Positions 46,753-57,441 are shown, counted from the first letter of the stretch. The stretch: 64,000 nucleotides of DNA from Pseudoalteromonas luteoviolacea (GCF_018100925.1 NZ_JAGJEH010000005.1:62001-126000); one strand, 5' to 3'. Translations and numbers: made by a program. The notes: generated by a model from the letters alone, not told the origin.

Positions 46753-46782
46753 ATCAACGTAATTTTTAGTAATGACGTTGAT
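46753..46782. promoter_or_regulatory. Inverted repeat upstream of the copper receptor
   Basis: ATCAACGT (46753-46760) and ACGTTGAT (46775-46782) are perfect 8-bp arms separated by 14 nt, 23 nt before the receptor start. It could be an operator or a 5' UTR stem affecting translation; the regulator is unknown. Confidence 0.4.
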
Positions 46783-46880
46783 TTAATTGCCAATAGATTA
46801 TTCTGGCGCGTATTCTACTGATGAGGAAGGGCGTTGGGATGTGACATAATGTCGCACTTCACTGGTAGGCAAAGCGTTTT

Positions 46881-46894
46881 TTGATTTAAGTCAA
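46881..46894. promoter_or_regulatory. FNR/ANR-like box upstream of the copper receptor
   Basis: TTGATTTAAGTCAA matches the FNR consensus TTGAT-N4-ATCAA at nine of ten positions. It lies about 150 nt before the receptor start on the - strand, consistent with anaerobic control as reported for OprC of Pseudomonas aeruginosa. It is also about 65 nt beyond the 3' end of the EAL-HDOD gene. Confidence 0.55.
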
Positions 46895-46958
46895 TACAGT
46901 GTTTTAGGTGGATGGTGGAACGAAAGTGCCACCACCTATGTTATCAAAGCAAATAATA

Positions 46959-48194
46959 TTATATTCCCATTGCTTCTATTTGTTGATCGCACCACTGTAA
47001 TGCGTCTTTATACAGCTCAGGTAGTGATTGAGCCTGAAGGTTGAGTTGTTCTGTTAACTGTGATGCGTCATTCCAGTTGGCCTGTTCGTATGACGTTACG
47101 AGACGCAAATATTGCGCTAGCATGCCTTCACCAAGTAATAAAGCGTCTTTGATATCTATGGTTAAAGGCAGTTTTTGCATGACGCTTTGCATAGTTTCAT
47201 CCAAGATGGCATCCATCAAGGACATCATACCGGTCAAAAATGCCATCCCAGTGTCTTTCATTTTATTATGTTTGATCGCAATCAGCTCACAAAACCTCGC
47301 GCGAGTGAGGGACAGCCTAATAAGCTCCATGGGTTTTTCTGATGCCACTTGAGATGCAAACAGCAGCGACAAAAACTTTTTCAGCTCTTGGTTGCCAAGC
47401 ACCACGAGTGCTTGTTTAATGGTAGAAATCTCAGCTCTACGTTTGAACGCCGCAGAATTTGAATAGCGTAACAGCTTATAGCTGAGATTAACGTCGCGTT
47501 CAAAAACTTGCGTAATGCGCTTAAGGTCAACATCAACACTGGATGTTTCATATAAAAGTTCTGCCAAGGTCATCTCTGATGGTGGCAGCGCCTTAGTTTG
47601 CACCATCTCAGGTTTGGCGAAGAAAAAGCCTTGGAACAGGGTGAAGCCTAACTCTAGTGCGAGCTGATATTGCTCATAAGTTTCGACTTTCTCAGCGACT
47701 AATTCAATATTTTTATAGGGTTCAATGGCTTGTTTGAGCTCGTGGATCTCCTCAATACTGGTTACCAACATATCCACTTTGATTTGGTCTATAAACGGAT
47801 AAAAATGGCGCCATACCTTTTGATGTTTATAGTCGTCTAAAACGAGCTTATAGCCTTTGGACTTAAGATCTTGAACTGCGGCGAGCAACCGTTTACCGGG
47901 TTGCACCGTTTCCAAAATTTCGACTATTAATTGGTCGCGCCCCATCATGGTGGGGTAACCCTTTAAAATAGTTTCTAAGGTGAAGTTGATGTACGCAGGT
48001 TTACCATCAGTGAGATCTTCTAGGCCAAAATTAAACTGACTTCCTTCAATGAGTTTGGAAGTTGCTTCCACGTCATCGACATTTGGAAACACATTGTCTA
48101 CGCCATCGCGAAACAACAGTTCATAGCCGACGACTTCTTTATTTATATTTAAAATAGGTTGCCTAGCGGCATAAAAATACATGGAACGAGACAC
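46959..48194 (-). CDS. EAL-HDOD signalling protein (YuxH/CdgJ type)
   Basis: A 411-residue cytoplasmic protein with an EAL-type domain (residues 1-200) and a HDOD domain (about residues 200-390). The EAL motif reads ELLFR (residues 25-29). Residues corresponding to the metal and c-di-GMP site seem kept: N70, E92, D120-D121, K139, E168 and Q188, so phosphodiesterase activity is possible. In Vibrio cholerae the EAL-HDOD protein CdgJ affects motility and biofilm formation. GTG 48194 is used here; ATG 48182 (MYFYAARQPIL) matches family starts equally well. It is monocistronic on the - strand. Confidence 0.85.
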   Translation of the reverse strand: MSRSMYFYAARQPILNINKEVVGYELLFRDGVDNVFPNVDDVEATSKLIEGSQFNFGLEDLTDGKPAYINFTLETILKGYPTMMGRDQLIVEILETVQPGKRLLAAVQDLKSKGYKLVLDDYKHQKVWRHFYPFIDQIKVDMLVTSIEEIHELKQAIEPYKNIELVAEKVETYEQYQLALELGFTLFQGFFFAKPEMVQTKALPPSEMTLAELLYETSSVDVDLKRITQVFERDVNLSYKLLRYSNSAAFKRRAEISTIKQALVVLGNQELKKFLSLLFASQVASEKPMELIRLSLTRARFCELIAIKHNKMKDTGMAFLTGMMSLMDAILDETMQSVMQKLPLTIDIKDALLLGEGMLAQYLRLVTSYEQANWNDASQLTEQLNLQAQSLPELYKDALQWCDQQIEAMGI

Positions 48195-48456
48195 CCAGTA
48201 GTTACTTCATTTCATTTCAATATAAGGCAATCTACAACGTATTTCATTATGAAATTTACACTTTCTTAGTATTTTCGTACTAAAGGGTAATATTTTAGAG
48301 TGCTAAATGTGCAATAGAACCTATTTAATCTCACTTACTTGGGGGCCGAGTGGAGCCGTGATATAGTGCGGCTTTGTATTTGGCTTTTGTTCCAATATCA
48401 GTTATTGACTTGATTAACTGCTATTCGGAGAGAAGCTCTTTTTGACGGAGGTCATT

Positions 48457-49935
48457 TTGGAAATTGGCACAATGATATCGCTGGCTTTGTATTTTGCGGC
48501 AATGCTGGCTATTGGCCTTTATGCCTATCGTAAATCTACCGATGATGTATCAGGCTATATGTTGGGCGGTCGAAATTTACCACCGAGTGTAGCGGCACTA
48601 TCAGCAGGCGCTTCTGATATGAGTGGTTGGATCTTAATGGGTTTGCCAGGCGCGATGTTTTTAACCGGATTCAGCAGTACTTGGATCGCAGTGGGATTAG
48701 TTATTGGCGCGTTTTTGAACTACTTGCTCGTTGCACCAAGATTGCGTGTTTATACTGAGGTTGCTAACGACGCAATTACCATTCCGGATTATTTTGCTAA
48801 TCGATTTGAAGATAACAGCAATGCACTACGTATTGTTTCTGCAATCGTGATTATTGTGTTCTTCACGTTATATACCTCGTCGGGCGTTGTAGCTGGTGGC
48901 AAGTTATTTGAAAATTCATTTGGTATGAGCTACGAAACGGGTTTATATGTCACAACGGGTGTTGTTGTTCTTTATACGCTATTTGGTGGATTCTTGGCCG
49001 TTAGCCTGACCGATTTTGTACAGGGCTGTATCATGTTCATTGCGCTTGTACTTGTGCCGCTAGTGACATTCAGTTTGCTAGAGCAGCCGCTCTCGGCAAC
49101 ATTAAATGAGTTAAATCCAGAGATGTTAACTTGGGTTGGTGCCGGTGGTGTAATTGGTATTATCTCGGCGATGTCTTGGGGTTTGGGTTATTTTGGTCAA
49201 CCGCATATCATTGTGCGTTTCATGTCTGTTCGCAGTGTAAAAGATATGCCAACGGCTAGAAACATAGGTATGAGTTGGATGGTCGTAGCGACTATCGGGG
49301 CTATTACAACAGGTCTATTTGGCGCTGCATACGCTCATGAAAACAATATTGTTGTCAAAGATGCCGAAACAATATTCCTAGTCTTGTCTGAATTACTGTT
49401 CCACCCTTTGATAGCAGGGTTTTTACTGGCTGCAATTTTGGCTGCCATCATGAGTACCATTTCTTCGCAGTTATTAGTCAGCTCTAGCTCGTTGACGGAA
49501 GATTTTTACAAAGTGTTTATTAAACCAAATGCGACGGATAAAGAACTTGTTTTAGTTGGACGAATTAGTGTGGCTGCGGTTTCTGTTCTTGCGATTTATC
49601 TTGCCCATGACAGAGAAAGTACCATCTTAAGCTTGGTAAGTAACGCGTGGGCTGGGTTTGGTGCAGCATTTGGCCCGTTGGTACTATTTAGCCTGTTTTG
49701 GAAGCGTATGAACTTCTCAGGCGCGCTGGCAGGTATGGTGGTTGGTGCGACAACTGTGTTGGTTTGGATCTATGCACCATTTACCATTACTGGACAAAGT
49801 CCAAGCGGGTTTATTTATGAGATTGTGCCTGGGTTTATTGCCGCATCAATTGCGATTGTTGTTGTCAGTTTAATGACATCACCACCTTCGACAACTATCG
49901 AAGAGAAGTTTGAAGAAATGCATCGCGGCTTGTAA
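48457..49935 (+). CDS. putP: PutP, sodium/proline symporter
   Basis: A 492-residue solute:sodium symporter with about 13 membrane helices. The segments YMLGGRNLPPSVAALSAGAS and DMSGWILMGLPGA are PutP hallmarks and include sodium- and proline-site residues. The TTG at 48457 follows GGAGG by 5 nt; another TTG at 48442 is possible. There is no putA next to it. Proline uptake also serves as osmoprotection in marine bacteria. Confidence 0.92.
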   Translation: MEIGTMISLALYFAAMLAIGLYAYRKSTDDVSGYMLGGRNLPPSVAALSAGASDMSGWILMGLPGAMFLTGFSSTWIAVGLVIGAFLNYLLVAPRLRVYTEVANDAITIPDYFANRFEDNSNALRIVSAIVIIVFFTLYTSSGVVAGGKLFENSFGMSYETGLYVTTGVVVLYTLFGGFLAVSLTDFVQGCIMFIALVLVPLVTFSLLEQPLSATLNELNPEMLTWVGAGGVIGIISAMSWGLGYFGQPHIIVRFMSVRSVKDMPTARNIGMSWMVVATIGAITTGLFGAAYAHENNIVVKDAETIFLVLSELLFHPLIAGFLLAAILAAIMSTISSQLLVSSSSLTEDFYKVFIKPNATDKELVLVGRISVAAVSVLAIYLAHDRESTILSLVSNAWAGFGAAFGPLVLFSLFWKRMNFSGALAGMVVGATTVLVWIYAPFTITGQSPSGFIYEIVPGFIAASIAIVVVSLMTSPPSTTIEEKFEEMHRGL

Positions 49936-49956
49936 CACGAAAGTACAAGTATTTTA

Positions 49957-49982
49957 AAAGGTGGGCTCGGCCCGCCTTTTTT
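49957..49982 (+). terminator. Rho-independent terminator after putP
   Basis: A 10-bp stem (49957-49966 with 49970-49979, one T-G pair) with a 3-nt TCG loop, then a T-run. Confidence 0.88.
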
Positions 49983-50065
49983 ATTTTAGTCATTGTTAAG
50001 CACATCGAATGTTTGTAGGAGAATGAGCACTCAGAGCGCTTGTCAGTGATAACCGTTGCGATAAG

Positions 50066-50770
50066 CTACATTCTGGTGCCAAACTCATACACGCAATGTT
50101 TACTAACGTGATGTGGCTCAATGGGATCTAATTGGATCAACTTAATTTGACTGACTTTATCCTGAGTTGTCATTTGACGGATCTCAAAGTAACGACTCCA
50201 TCCTATGCCTTTATAAGGTCTGAGTTCCATATAAGGGTATTGGGCATAGTGCCAAGTGCCTTTTAGCAGCGCTGAGTCTTCCTGCGCAATATTACTTCCT
50301 GATATTTCATAAGCCCCATTTTGCAATAAATTGAGTTTAAAAGAGCTTCCACAGCTGCTTGTTTCGAATTCTTGAACTAGATCGGCTTTGAGTAGGGGGC
50401 TATTTTGCTTATCTTTTGGAAAGGGATAGATAGCGATTGAGTTCTTGGTGTACCAGTGGTTACCTTCTTTTAGCGCTTGAATATTTGTTGTTTTAAATCC
50501 ACTATTTTGTGCCATTTGTTTTACCAACTGCAGGGCATCTGGGTCTTGTAACATCAATGAATGTAAAATGGTATTGCGAGAAATTGTTGTCGGAAAATCA
50601 AGCGTATTGGTTTCGACAGTGAAGCCTTTTTCCTCCAGTGCGGCACGTAAATTGATGCTTGCTTCATTGGGAATATACTTTGCGTAAATATGAACCGTTG
50701 TGGTGTTGGCACATCCAGCTATACAAAAAGCGAGTGCTGTGACCGTGATTTGGCGGACAGTTGTGATCAT
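50066..50770 (-). CDS. Lipoprotein of unknown function
   Basis: A 234-residue protein with a lipoprotein signal; lipobox IAGC gives Cys20. After it comes a mixed alpha/beta region (HIYAKYIPNEASINLRAALE, EKGFTVETNTLDFP) and a C-terminal beta-rich part with two cysteines (SSCGSSF and KHCVYEF) that could form a disulfide. No family was recognised. It is expected to sit in the outer membrane or periplasm. It lies downstream of dapD on the same strand but beyond a terminator, so it is probably transcribed separately. Confidence 0.7.
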   Translation of the reverse strand: MITTVRQITVTALAFCIAGCANTTTVHIYAKYIPNEASINLRAALEEKGFTVETNTLDFPTTISRNTILHSLMLQDPDALQLVKQMAQNSGFKTTNIQALKEGNHWYTKNSIAIYPFPKDKQNSPLLKADLVQEFETSSCGSSFKLNLLQNGAYEISGSNIAQEDSALLKGTWHYAQYPYMELRPYKGIGWSRYFEIRQMTTQDKVSQIKLIQLDPIEPHHVSKHCVYEFGTRM

Positions 50771-50848
50771 TATTATTACCTACATCCAAACGTACCATTA
50801 TTTTTAACACACATTGAATGGGTTGTAAGTAGTAATAATCGAGTGCTG

Positions 50849-50879
50849 AAAAAGCAGCCGTGCAAAAGGCTTACACGGC
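50849..50879 (-). terminator. Terminator after dapD
   Basis: On the - strand GCCGTG and CACGGC (arms 50874-50879 and 50857-50862) close an 11-nt loop and are followed within 3 nt by five T residues. It lies 10 nt after the dapD stop. Confidence 0.75.
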
Positions 50880-50888
50880 GAGTATAAT

Positions 50889-51716
50889 TTAGTCTTGAAC
50901 CGAGCGAAGTAGGGCATTAACACCCACTTTTTCTCGTGTCTGTTGGTCTACTTTTTTAACAATAATCGCAGCATATAGGCTGTGTGTACCGTCTTTGCTT
51001 GGCAGTGAACCAGGCACAACAACTGAGCCAGCAGGCACTCGGCCATAGTGAATTTCGCCAGTTTCTCGGTCATAAATACGCGTACTTTGAGAAATATAAA
51101 CACCCATTGAAATCACCGCGCCTTCCTCGACGATAACACCTTCCACGATCTCTGAACGGGCGCCAATAAAACAGTTATCTTCGATAATGGTAGGGTTCGC
51201 CTGTAATGGCTCTAGCACGCCACCAATGCCGACACCACCCGATAGATGAACGTTTTTACCAATCTGCGCGCATGAGCCAACAGTAGCCCATGTATCGACC
51301 ATGGTACCTTCATCTACATATGCGCCGATATTTACGTAAGACGGCATTAACACGACATTCTTACCGACGAAACTGCCTTGACGAGCAACAGCGTTAGGAA
51401 CTACGCGCATACCGCCTTGCTGAAATTGCTCTGGTGTGTAATCACTGAACTTAAGCGGTACCTTGTCGTAAAATTGGTTTACACCATCGTTCATTGGTTG
51501 ATTGTCACGAATTCTAAACGACAATAGTACGGCTTTTTTCAACCACTGGTGTACTACCCATTCTCCGCTGACTTTTTCCGCTACGCGCGCTGCGCCCTTG
51601 TCGAGCAATTCTAGTGAATCCACAATCGCTTTTTTCACTTCTGGCGCGACAGATGAAGGTGTAATGTTATCGCGGTTTTCCCACGCTTGTTCAATAATAC
51701 TTTTTAAATCCGACAT
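50889..51716 (-). CDS. dapD: DapD, tetrahydrodipicolinate N-succinyltransferase
   Basis: A 275-residue enzyme that transfers succinyl from succinyl-CoA to tetrahydrodipicolinate in the lysine/meso-diaminopimelate pathway. The left-handed beta-helix made of hexapeptide repeats is visible in [20 protein letters not shown] then [20 protein letters not shown]. Length matches the E. coli enzyme (274 residues). It is 11 nt downstream of glnD on the same strand. Confidence 0.97.
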   Translation of the reverse strand: MSDLKSIIEQAWENRDNITPSSVAPEVKKAIVDSLELLDKGAARVAEKVSGEWVVHQWLKKAVLLSFRIRDNQPMNDGVNQFYDKVPLKFSDYTPEQFQQGGMRVVPNAVARQGSFVGKNVVLMPSYVNIGAYVDEGTMVDTWATVGSCAQIGKNVHLSGGVGIGGVLEPLQANPTIIEDNCFIGARSEIVEGVIVEEGAVISMGVYISQSTRIYDRETGEIHYGRVPAGSVVVPGSLPSKDGTHSLYAAIIVKKVDQQTREKVGVNALLRSVQD

Positions 51717-51727
51717 AGTTTCCTCGT

Positions 51728-54364
51728 TTATTCAGATTCGGCGTTTAATTTTTTCATAAGTGAGTAATGTAAAGCTGTTTTTTCATCTTCACTCAAGGCT
51801 AAATAATGTTCATTTGAGACTACGAAAAAGTCCTCTGCACGTTCCCCAACGGTGGTGATCCGCGCTGCGTGGATATGTAGGTTATGAACCTGCAATACTT
51901 CCGCAATTTTGGTTAACAGTCCCTGAATATCCACAGCCTGTATTTCGACTAAGTTTCTATCATCGCGAGCATGTGGACGGACAATAACTTTTGGTTTGAT
52001 ATTAAAATCTTTAAAGCGCTGTGAACGGTTTTTCTTTAAGCGTATCTTCTTTTTAGGATCTGCGAGAATACTGTCCAGCCCACGGCGTAAGTTTTTGGCT
52101 CGGCTGCCACTAATGGCATCGCCGTTGACCTCCAAAATAACGAAACTAAAGACCACATAGCCATCTTTAGTCGTCATGACTTGCGCGTGCTGGATTTGCG
52201 CTTTTTTGCTGCCTATCACTGAAACTAGCTTAGCAAATAAACTGGCTTCGTATGGTGCATAAACAAATACCTGAGTACCGCCATGCATGGGTTTTTCAGA
52301 TACTGCAACGCCAGAGACGCTATGCTCACTTAAAGAAAGTAAGTACTCACTTTGCCACGAGATTTGCTCTTCACTAAAGCCAGTGAAATAATTGGCTTTA
52401 AATCGAGACCAAAGTTTTGTTACTTTTTCTTCTAAATGACCTGCTTCTATAAGTCTTTGCATGGCTTGCGCTTTTTTATCTCGGATCTGATCGCGCATAT
52501 CCATTGGGTGTTCTAGGCCTAACCTCAAAGCTCTTTGAGCATGTAAATAGAGCTCTCTTAATAGGGTGTTTTTCCAGTCATTCCACAAGTTATCGTTAGT
52601 TGCACGAATGTCTGCAACAGTCAGACAATAGAGGTAGTCCAGCTGTCTTTCGTTTTTAACCTTGGAGGCAAATTCATTGATAACGTCGGGGTCATTAATA
52701 TCTTTGCGTTGTGCTGTAACAGACATGAGTAAGTGGTGTTCTACCAACCAAGCGACTAGTTTAGCGTCTGAAGGCGTTAATTTATGCATGCTGGCAAACG
52801 CATTGGCATCGACTGCGCCTAATTCAGAATGGTCACCGCCTCGACCTTTGGCAATGTCATGAAAAATACCAGCCAGATAAAGGAGTTCAGGCTTATCCAT
52901 GCGAGTCATGATTTCGGCACAAATCGGAAACGCTTTGTTAAGCTGCTTATCACGATATTTATGAATATTATTAATCAGTTTGTGGGTATGCTCGTCCACT
53001 GTGTATGCGTGAAATAAATCAAATTGCATTTGACCGAAAATGCTACGCCATTGCGGTAAGTACGCTGCAATGATCCCGTGTTTATGCATGAGCGTGAAGG
53101 CGCGACCCATACCATTTGGATGTTTGAGCAGCCGCATAAATGCATCTCGACATGCGGCATAATCTTGCAAATCTCCAAGGAGGCGTCTTCTTACTTGGCG
53201 GACCGAGCGTATCGTATTTGGGTCAATGTCGGTGATATCAGTGTTATCAGCAATATGCTCAAAGAGCACTAAGAGGTTTTCTCGCAAAAAGAAAGCTGAT
53301 GGGTCTTTGACTCGAATTTTATTTCCGATCCGCTCAAAGTGGGCATCTAAAGGCGTAACGACAAGTGCATCTTGTTCAGGCAAAATACTTTGCTCGAAGT
53401 AAGCCAGCAGCATTTGATTCATTTCTCGCACTCGGCTCATGATGCGGAAGAGGCGTTTCATCATACGTTCAACTGACGGTTTGCCTTCTGAGCCAAAGCC
53501 CAGCAATTCGGCTGCGTGAGGCTGGTAGTCGAATAACAAACGGTTTTCACTACGACCTGCAGCCAGATGCAACGCAAAGCGTATATTCCATAGGTTTTCC
53601 AGACACTCCATCAGCTCTTGATATTCTTCGTGCGTCAAATAACCGTGACCGATTAGCTCCTCAAGCGTTTCTGCGTGGAAATGCTTTTTTGCGACCCAAA
53701 AAATGGTTTGCAGATCTCTGAGTCCACCGGGGTTCTCTTTAATATTCGGTTCGAGATTGTAAGCGGTACCATGGCACTTTTTTCGCCGCAATTTTTGTTC
53801 TTTAACTTTGGCGATAAAAAAGTCGTCAGACCGCCAAATTGGTGTCTTGACGATGTGACTTTTTAACCGTTCGAATTCAACCAAGTTGCCACAAATAAGC
53901 CTGCTTTCAAGCAAGCTGGTGGTAAAGTGAACATCTTTGCGTTTTTGCTCCAGGACTTGCTCATGGGTGCGTACACTGTGACCGATGTCGAGGTTTAGGT
54001 CCCATAAATAGGTGACAAACGCTTCTAATGCATGCCGCAACTCTTCACTGGGATCGCCATCTGTTAGCAACAGAAAATCAATATCGGAAAATGGGTGAAG
54101 TTCACCACGCCCGTATCCACCAATGCCTATCAGTGCCAATTGAGGAAATTTGGACAATCCAGTTTGAACAAATAGTTCTTTTAGCAGGGTGTCGATAAAT
54201 TCAGAGCGTGCGTTGATGAGTAATCTAACAGGTTGTTTTGAAAACTGATTATTTAGCCACTTATAGAAATAGGTCAGGCAGCCTTTATAATCATTGAGTT
54301 GTTCTGCTTGCTCGAGCAGCAACTTTACTTTATTGGGTAACGCCACGAGATATCCTTGGAACAC
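51728..54364 (-). CDS. glnD: GlnD, PII uridylyltransferase/uridylyl-removing enzyme
   Basis: An 878-residue nitrogen sensor that uridylylates PII when glutamine is low. The nucleotidyltransferase domain has [20 protein letters not shown]. The HD domain, which removes UMP, has [18 protein letters not shown]. Two ACT domains at the C terminus (about residues 690-870) bind glutamine. All are intact and in the usual order. It is separated from map by about 170 nt and followed by dapD. Confidence 0.96.
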   Translation of the reverse strand: MFQGYLVALPNKVKLLLEQAEQLNDYKGCLTYFYKWLNNQFSKQPVRLLINARSEFIDTLLKELFVQTGLSKFPQLALIGIGGYGRGELHPFSDIDFLLLTDGDPSEELRHALEAFVTYLWDLNLDIGHSVRTHEQVLEQKRKDVHFTTSLLESRLICGNLVEFERLKSHIVKTPIWRSDDFFIAKVKEQKLRRKKCHGTAYNLEPNIKENPGGLRDLQTIFWVAKKHFHAETLEELIGHGYLTHEEYQELMECLENLWNIRFALHLAAGRSENRLLFDYQPHAAELLGFGSEGKPSVERMMKRLFRIMSRVREMNQMLLAYFEQSILPEQDALVVTPLDAHFERIGNKIRVKDPSAFFLRENLLVLFEHIADNTDITDIDPNTIRSVRQVRRRLLGDLQDYAACRDAFMRLLKHPNGMGRAFTLMHKHGIIAAYLPQWRSIFGQMQFDLFHAYTVDEHTHKLINNIHKYRDKQLNKAFPICAEIMTRMDKPELLYLAGIFHDIAKGRGGDHSELGAVDANAFASMHKLTPSDAKLVAWLVEHHLLMSVTAQRKDINDPDVINEFASKVKNERQLDYLYCLTVADIRATNDNLWNDWKNTLLRELYLHAQRALRLGLEHPMDMRDQIRDKKAQAMQRLIEAGHLEEKVTKLWSRFKANYFTGFSEEQISWQSEYLLSLSEHSVSGVAVSEKPMHGGTQVFVYAPYEASLFAKLVSVIGSKKAQIQHAQVMTTKDGYVVFSFVILEVNGDAISGSRAKNLRRGLDSILADPKKKIRLKKNRSQRFKDFNIKPKVIVRPHARDDRNLVEIQAVDIQGLLTKIAEVLQVHNLHIHAARITTVGERAEDFFVVSNEHYLALSEDEKTALHYSLMKKLNAESE

Positions 54365-54500
54365 GAGATAAAGTCAGTTTACTTGTATATTGGAATGACT
54401 TGAAGCAGGGAGCGCGCGTTTTTGTCGGTTTTATTTCATAAGTCTTCTAATTGCGTAATTTTTACCTAAAATTATGCCAATTTTCAGAGCGTTTGTTTGT

Positions 54501-54530
54501 GGTAGCTGCTTGAACTTGCAAGCAGCTACC
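54501..54530 (-). terminator. Hairpin downstream of map
   Basis: An 11-bp perfect stem (54501-54511 with 54520-54530) lies 6 nt after the map stop on the - strand. No T-run follows on that strand, so its efficiency as a terminator is uncertain. Confidence 0.5.
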
Positions 54531-54536
54531 ATTGTA

Positions 54537-55325
54537 TTATCCGTGTTCGATAATACGATCTATGGTGTCGTCTTTGCGGTGGGTTAGGATCTCAACACCG
54601 TTGTCAGTCACCAACAATGTGTGCTCCCACTGTGCTGATAGACTGCGGTCTTTAGTTACGACTGTCCAATCGTCTTTAAGCAATTTACACTGGCGTTTGC
54701 CTGCATTAACCATAGGCTCGATTGTTAAACACATACCGGCTTTTAAGGTTTCGCCTGTACCGGGCTTTCCATAGTGCATGACTTGCGGGTCTTCGTGAAA
54801 TTGTGCGCCGATACCGTGACCACAATATTCACGAACGATAGAGTAATTGAAACCTTCAGCATATTTTTGAATTGCGGCACCGATGTCACCGAGGCGTACG
54901 CCCGGTTTTACCATTTTAATTGCAAGGTAAAGAGATTCTTGAGTGATTTCGCTAAGACGCTTACCTTGAATACTAGGCTTGCCGACATAGAACATTTTTG
55001 ACGTATCGCCATGGTAACCGTCTTTGATGACTGTGACATCAATATTGATAATGTCGCCTTCTTTAAGCGGCTTTTCATTTGGGATACCGTGACAGATTAC
55101 ATGGTTAACTGAGGTACAAATTGACTTTGGAAATCCGTGATAATTGAGTGGTGCAGGAATGCAGCCTTGAACATCCACAATGTAATTATGACAAATTGTG
55201 TTTAATTCGTCTGTGGTAACCCCAGGCTTCACATACTCTTCGATCATTTCCAATACTTCAGCCGCTAACCTACCGGCAACACGCATTTTTTCGATTTCTT
55301 CAGGGGTTTTAATCACTGCACTCAT
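54537..55325 (-). CDS. map: Map, methionine aminopeptidase type I
   Basis: A 262-residue enzyme that removes N-terminal methionine from nascent proteins. Metal ligands are visible: two Asp in INIDVTVIKDGYHGDTSKMF, His in GHGIGAQFHED, Glu in TIEPMVNAG and Glu in SAQWEHTLL. The substrate-site His is in NHVICHGIPN. Divergence from rpsB is the conserved gammaproteobacterial order. Confidence 0.97.
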   Translation of the reverse strand: MSAVIKTPEEIEKMRVAGRLAAEVLEMIEEYVKPGVTTDELNTICHNYIVDVQGCIPAPLNYHGFPKSICTSVNHVICHGIPNEKPLKEGDIINIDVTVIKDGYHGDTSKMFYVGKPSIQGKRLSEITQESLYLAIKMVKPGVRLGDIGAAIQKYAEGFNYSIVREYCGHGIGAQFHEDPQVMHYGKPGTGETLKAGMCLTIEPMVNAGKRQCKLLKDDWTVVTKDRSLSAQWEHTLLVTDNGVEILTHRKDDTIDRIIEHG

Positions 55326-55382
55326 TGAGACTCCAAGTCATAATTTTTACAAAGCAATGACGAGCAATTTTTGTTCTCATCA

Positions 55383-55411
55383 TTGAGTTAATTTATTTTA
55401 TATGGTATAAA
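55383..55411 (+). promoter_or_regulatory. Sigma-70 promoter of rpsB-tsf
   Basis: TTGAGT (55383-55388), a 17-nt spacer and TATAAA (55406-55411) are followed by a GC-rich discriminator (GCGCGCC), the hallmark of stringently controlled ribosomal-protein promoters. This implies a 5' UTR of roughly 200 nt. Confidence 0.7.
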
Positions 55412-55417
55412 GCGCGC

Positions 55418-55615
55418 CGTCTTTTTACAAATAAATCTTCTAGATTTGATCTTGAGGTTGTTTGTACTTAAGACAAGCAAAATTTAATTTTAACACACAC
55501 ACATATCGACACATACACTTGGGTGCATGTTTGTATCGGTTAAAGATACGCAATAAGCATGTTGGTGCTATGGGATATGTGGAGGCCTAACCCTACTAAA
55601 ATAGAGGAAAATACA
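55418..55615 (+). promoter_or_regulatory. rpsB leader region (probable S2 autoregulation site)
   Basis: The transcript from the predicted promoter has a leader of about 200 nt. In E. coli and other gammaproteobacteria the rpsB leader binds S2 to repress rpsB-tsf. Position and length fit, but the conserved structure was not resolved by eye. Confidence 0.4.
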
Positions 55616-56344
55616 ATGGCAAACGTTTCAATGCGCGATATGCTTCAAGCTGGTGTTCACTTCGGTCACCAAGCACGTTACTGGAACCCTAAGATGAAGC
55701 CGTTCATCTTCGGTGCACGTAACCGCGTTCACATCATCAACCTAGAAAAGACAGTTCCACTTTTCAACGATGCACTTAAGTTTTTATCAAACGTTGCATC
55801 TAACAAAGGTAAAATCCTTTTCGTTGGTACTAAGCGCGCAGCTGGTGAAGCAGTTAAAGAAGCAGCTATCTCAAGTGAGCAGTTCTACGTAAATCACCGT
55901 TGGTTAGGTGGTATGTTGACTAACTGGAAAACAGTTCGTCAATCAATCAAGCGTCTTAAAGACCTTGAGACTCAAAGCCAAGACGGTACTTTCGAGAAGC
56001 TTACTAAGAAAGAAGCGCTAATGAAAACGCGTGAAATGGAAAAGCTTGAGAAGAGCCTTGGCGGTATCAAAGATATGGGCGGTCTACCTGACGCTATCTT
56101 CGTAATCGATGCTGACCACGAGCACATCGCTATCCGCGAAGCTAACAACCTAGGTATTCCAGTAGTATCTGTTGTTGATACTAACTCAAACCCAGATGGT
56201 GTTGATTTCATCATCCCAGGTAACGACGATGCGATCCGCGCAATCCAGCTTTACACTAACGCTGTTGCAACTGCTATCACTGAAGGTCGTGAAAGCAACA
56301 TCGTTGCTCAAGCAGAAAACGACGATTTCGTAGAAGCTGAGTAA
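55616..56344 (+). CDS. rpsB: Ribosomal protein S2
   Basis: A 242-residue 30S protein needed for S1 binding. [20 protein letters not shown] and the later stretch [17 protein letters not shown] are diagnostic. The ATG at 55616 has an AGAGGAA site; an upstream in-frame ATG at 55559 would add 19 residues unlike any S2. Codon use is strongly biased toward a highly expressed set. Confidence 0.98.
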   Translation: MANVSMRDMLQAGVHFGHQARYWNPKMKPFIFGARNRVHIINLEKTVPLFNDALKFLSNVASNKGKILFVGTKRAAGEAVKEAAISSEQFYVNHRWLGGMLTNWKTVRQSIKRLKDLETQSQDGTFEKLTKKEALMKTREMEKLEKSLGGIKDMGGLPDAIFVIDADHEHIAIREANNLGIPVVSVVDTNSNPDGVDFIIPGNDDAIRAIQLYTNAVATAITEGRESNIVAQAENDDFVEAE

Positions 56345-56353
56345 TTAGCTGTC

Positions 56354-56388
56354 ATCAAGTCTTCATCCAAATGTGATGAAGGCTTGAT
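56354..56388 (+). terminator. rpsB-tsf intercistronic hairpin (attenuator)
   Basis: A 14-bp stem (56354-56367 with 56375-56388, one T-G pair) with a 7-nt loop and a weak T-rich tail. It lies between cotranscribed genes and probably sets the S2 to EF-Ts ratio by partial termination. Confidence 0.65.
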
Positions 56389-56448
56389 ATTCTTTACAAG
56401 CGGTAATTCGCTTATCAAAAAACCGAATTCAGAATTGAGGATATTCTA

Positions 56449-57300
56449 ATGGCTGTAACTGCTGCCCTAGTTAAAGAACTTCGCGAGCGTACTGGCGCTG
56501 GCATGATGGATTGTAAAAAAGCACTAACTGAAACAAATGGTGACATCGATCTAGCTATCGAAAACATGCGTAAAAGTGGTGCTGCTAAAGCTGCTAAAAA
56601 AGCAGGTAACATCGCTGCTGAAGGTACAATCCTTATCAAGCAAGGTGAAGGTTTCGCTGCACTTCTTGAAGTTAACTGTCAAACTGACTTCGTTGCTAAA
56701 GACGAAAACTTCCTAGGTTTTGCTAACACTGTTCTTGATGACGCTGTTGCTACTAAAGCATCAATTGCTGACCTTCAAGCAAAGTTCGAAGAAACACGTG
56801 TTGCGCTAGTTGCTAAAATCGGTGAAAACATCAACGTTCGTCGCGTTGAGTACATCGATGGTGACAAGCTATCTGCATACCGTCACGGCGACCGTATCGG
56901 TGTTGTTGTAACTGGTGATGCTGACGAAGAAACGCTTAAGCACGTTGCAATGCACGTTGCTGCTTCTAAGCCTGACTACCTAAACCCAGAAGACGTACCA
57001 GCTGACGTTGTAGAGAAAGAAAAAGCGGTTCAGGTTGAAATCGCTATGAACGAAGGCAAGCCTGCTGAAATCGCAGAAAAAATGGTTGTTGGCCGCATGA
57101 AGAAGTTCACTGGTGAGATCTCTCTTACTGGTCAAGCTTTCATCATGGAGCCTAAGAAGTCTGTAGGTGAGTACCTTAAAGAGAAAGGTGCTGCTGTTTC
57201 TTCATTCATTCGCCTAGAAGTTGGTGAAGGTATCGAGAAGAAAGAAGAAGACTTCGCTGCTGAAGTTGCTGCACAAATCGCTGCTGCAAAAGGCGAATAA
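56449..57300 (+). CDS. tsf: Elongation factor Ts
   Basis: A 283-residue nucleotide exchange factor for EF-Tu. N-terminal [20 protein letters not shown] and core [14 protein letters not shown] are the family signatures. It is strongly codon-biased like rpsB and followed by a strong terminator. Confidence 0.98.
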   Translation: MAVTAALVKELRERTGAGMMDCKKALTETNGDIDLAIENMRKSGAAKAAKKAGNIAAEGTILIKQGEGFAALLEVNCQTDFVAKDENFLGFANTVLDDAVATKASIADLQAKFEETRVALVAKIGENINVRRVEYIDGDKLSAYRHGDRIGVVVTGDADEETLKHVAMHVAASKPDYLNPEDVPADVVEKEKAVQVEIAMNEGKPAEIAEKMVVGRMKKFTGEISLTGQAFIMEPKKSVGEYLKEKGAAVSSFIRLEVGEGIEKKEEDFAAEVAAQIAAAKGE

Positions 57301-57368
57301 TCGCAATAGAATAATCTTATTGACATAAAAGTGTTGATTTGCTTTTGCGTCAATGAAGAAAATTCTCT

Positions 57369-57414
57369 AAAATAACCGCGCATTTATGTCTATCATAAGC
57401 GCGGTTATTTTTTG
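57369..57414 (+). terminator. Rho-independent terminator after tsf
   Basis: A 13-bp stem (57369-57381 with 57399-57411) ends in a T-run. The loop contains a second small stem (57384-57388 with 57394-57398). It lies just before pyrH. Confidence 0.85.
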
Positions 57415-57441
57415 TCTCAATTTTAACTTGGCCCGGAAATT

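Noticed and set aside
55490..55505. Short CA repeat in the rpsB leader
   Set aside because: Only a few units; too short to call a repeat element.
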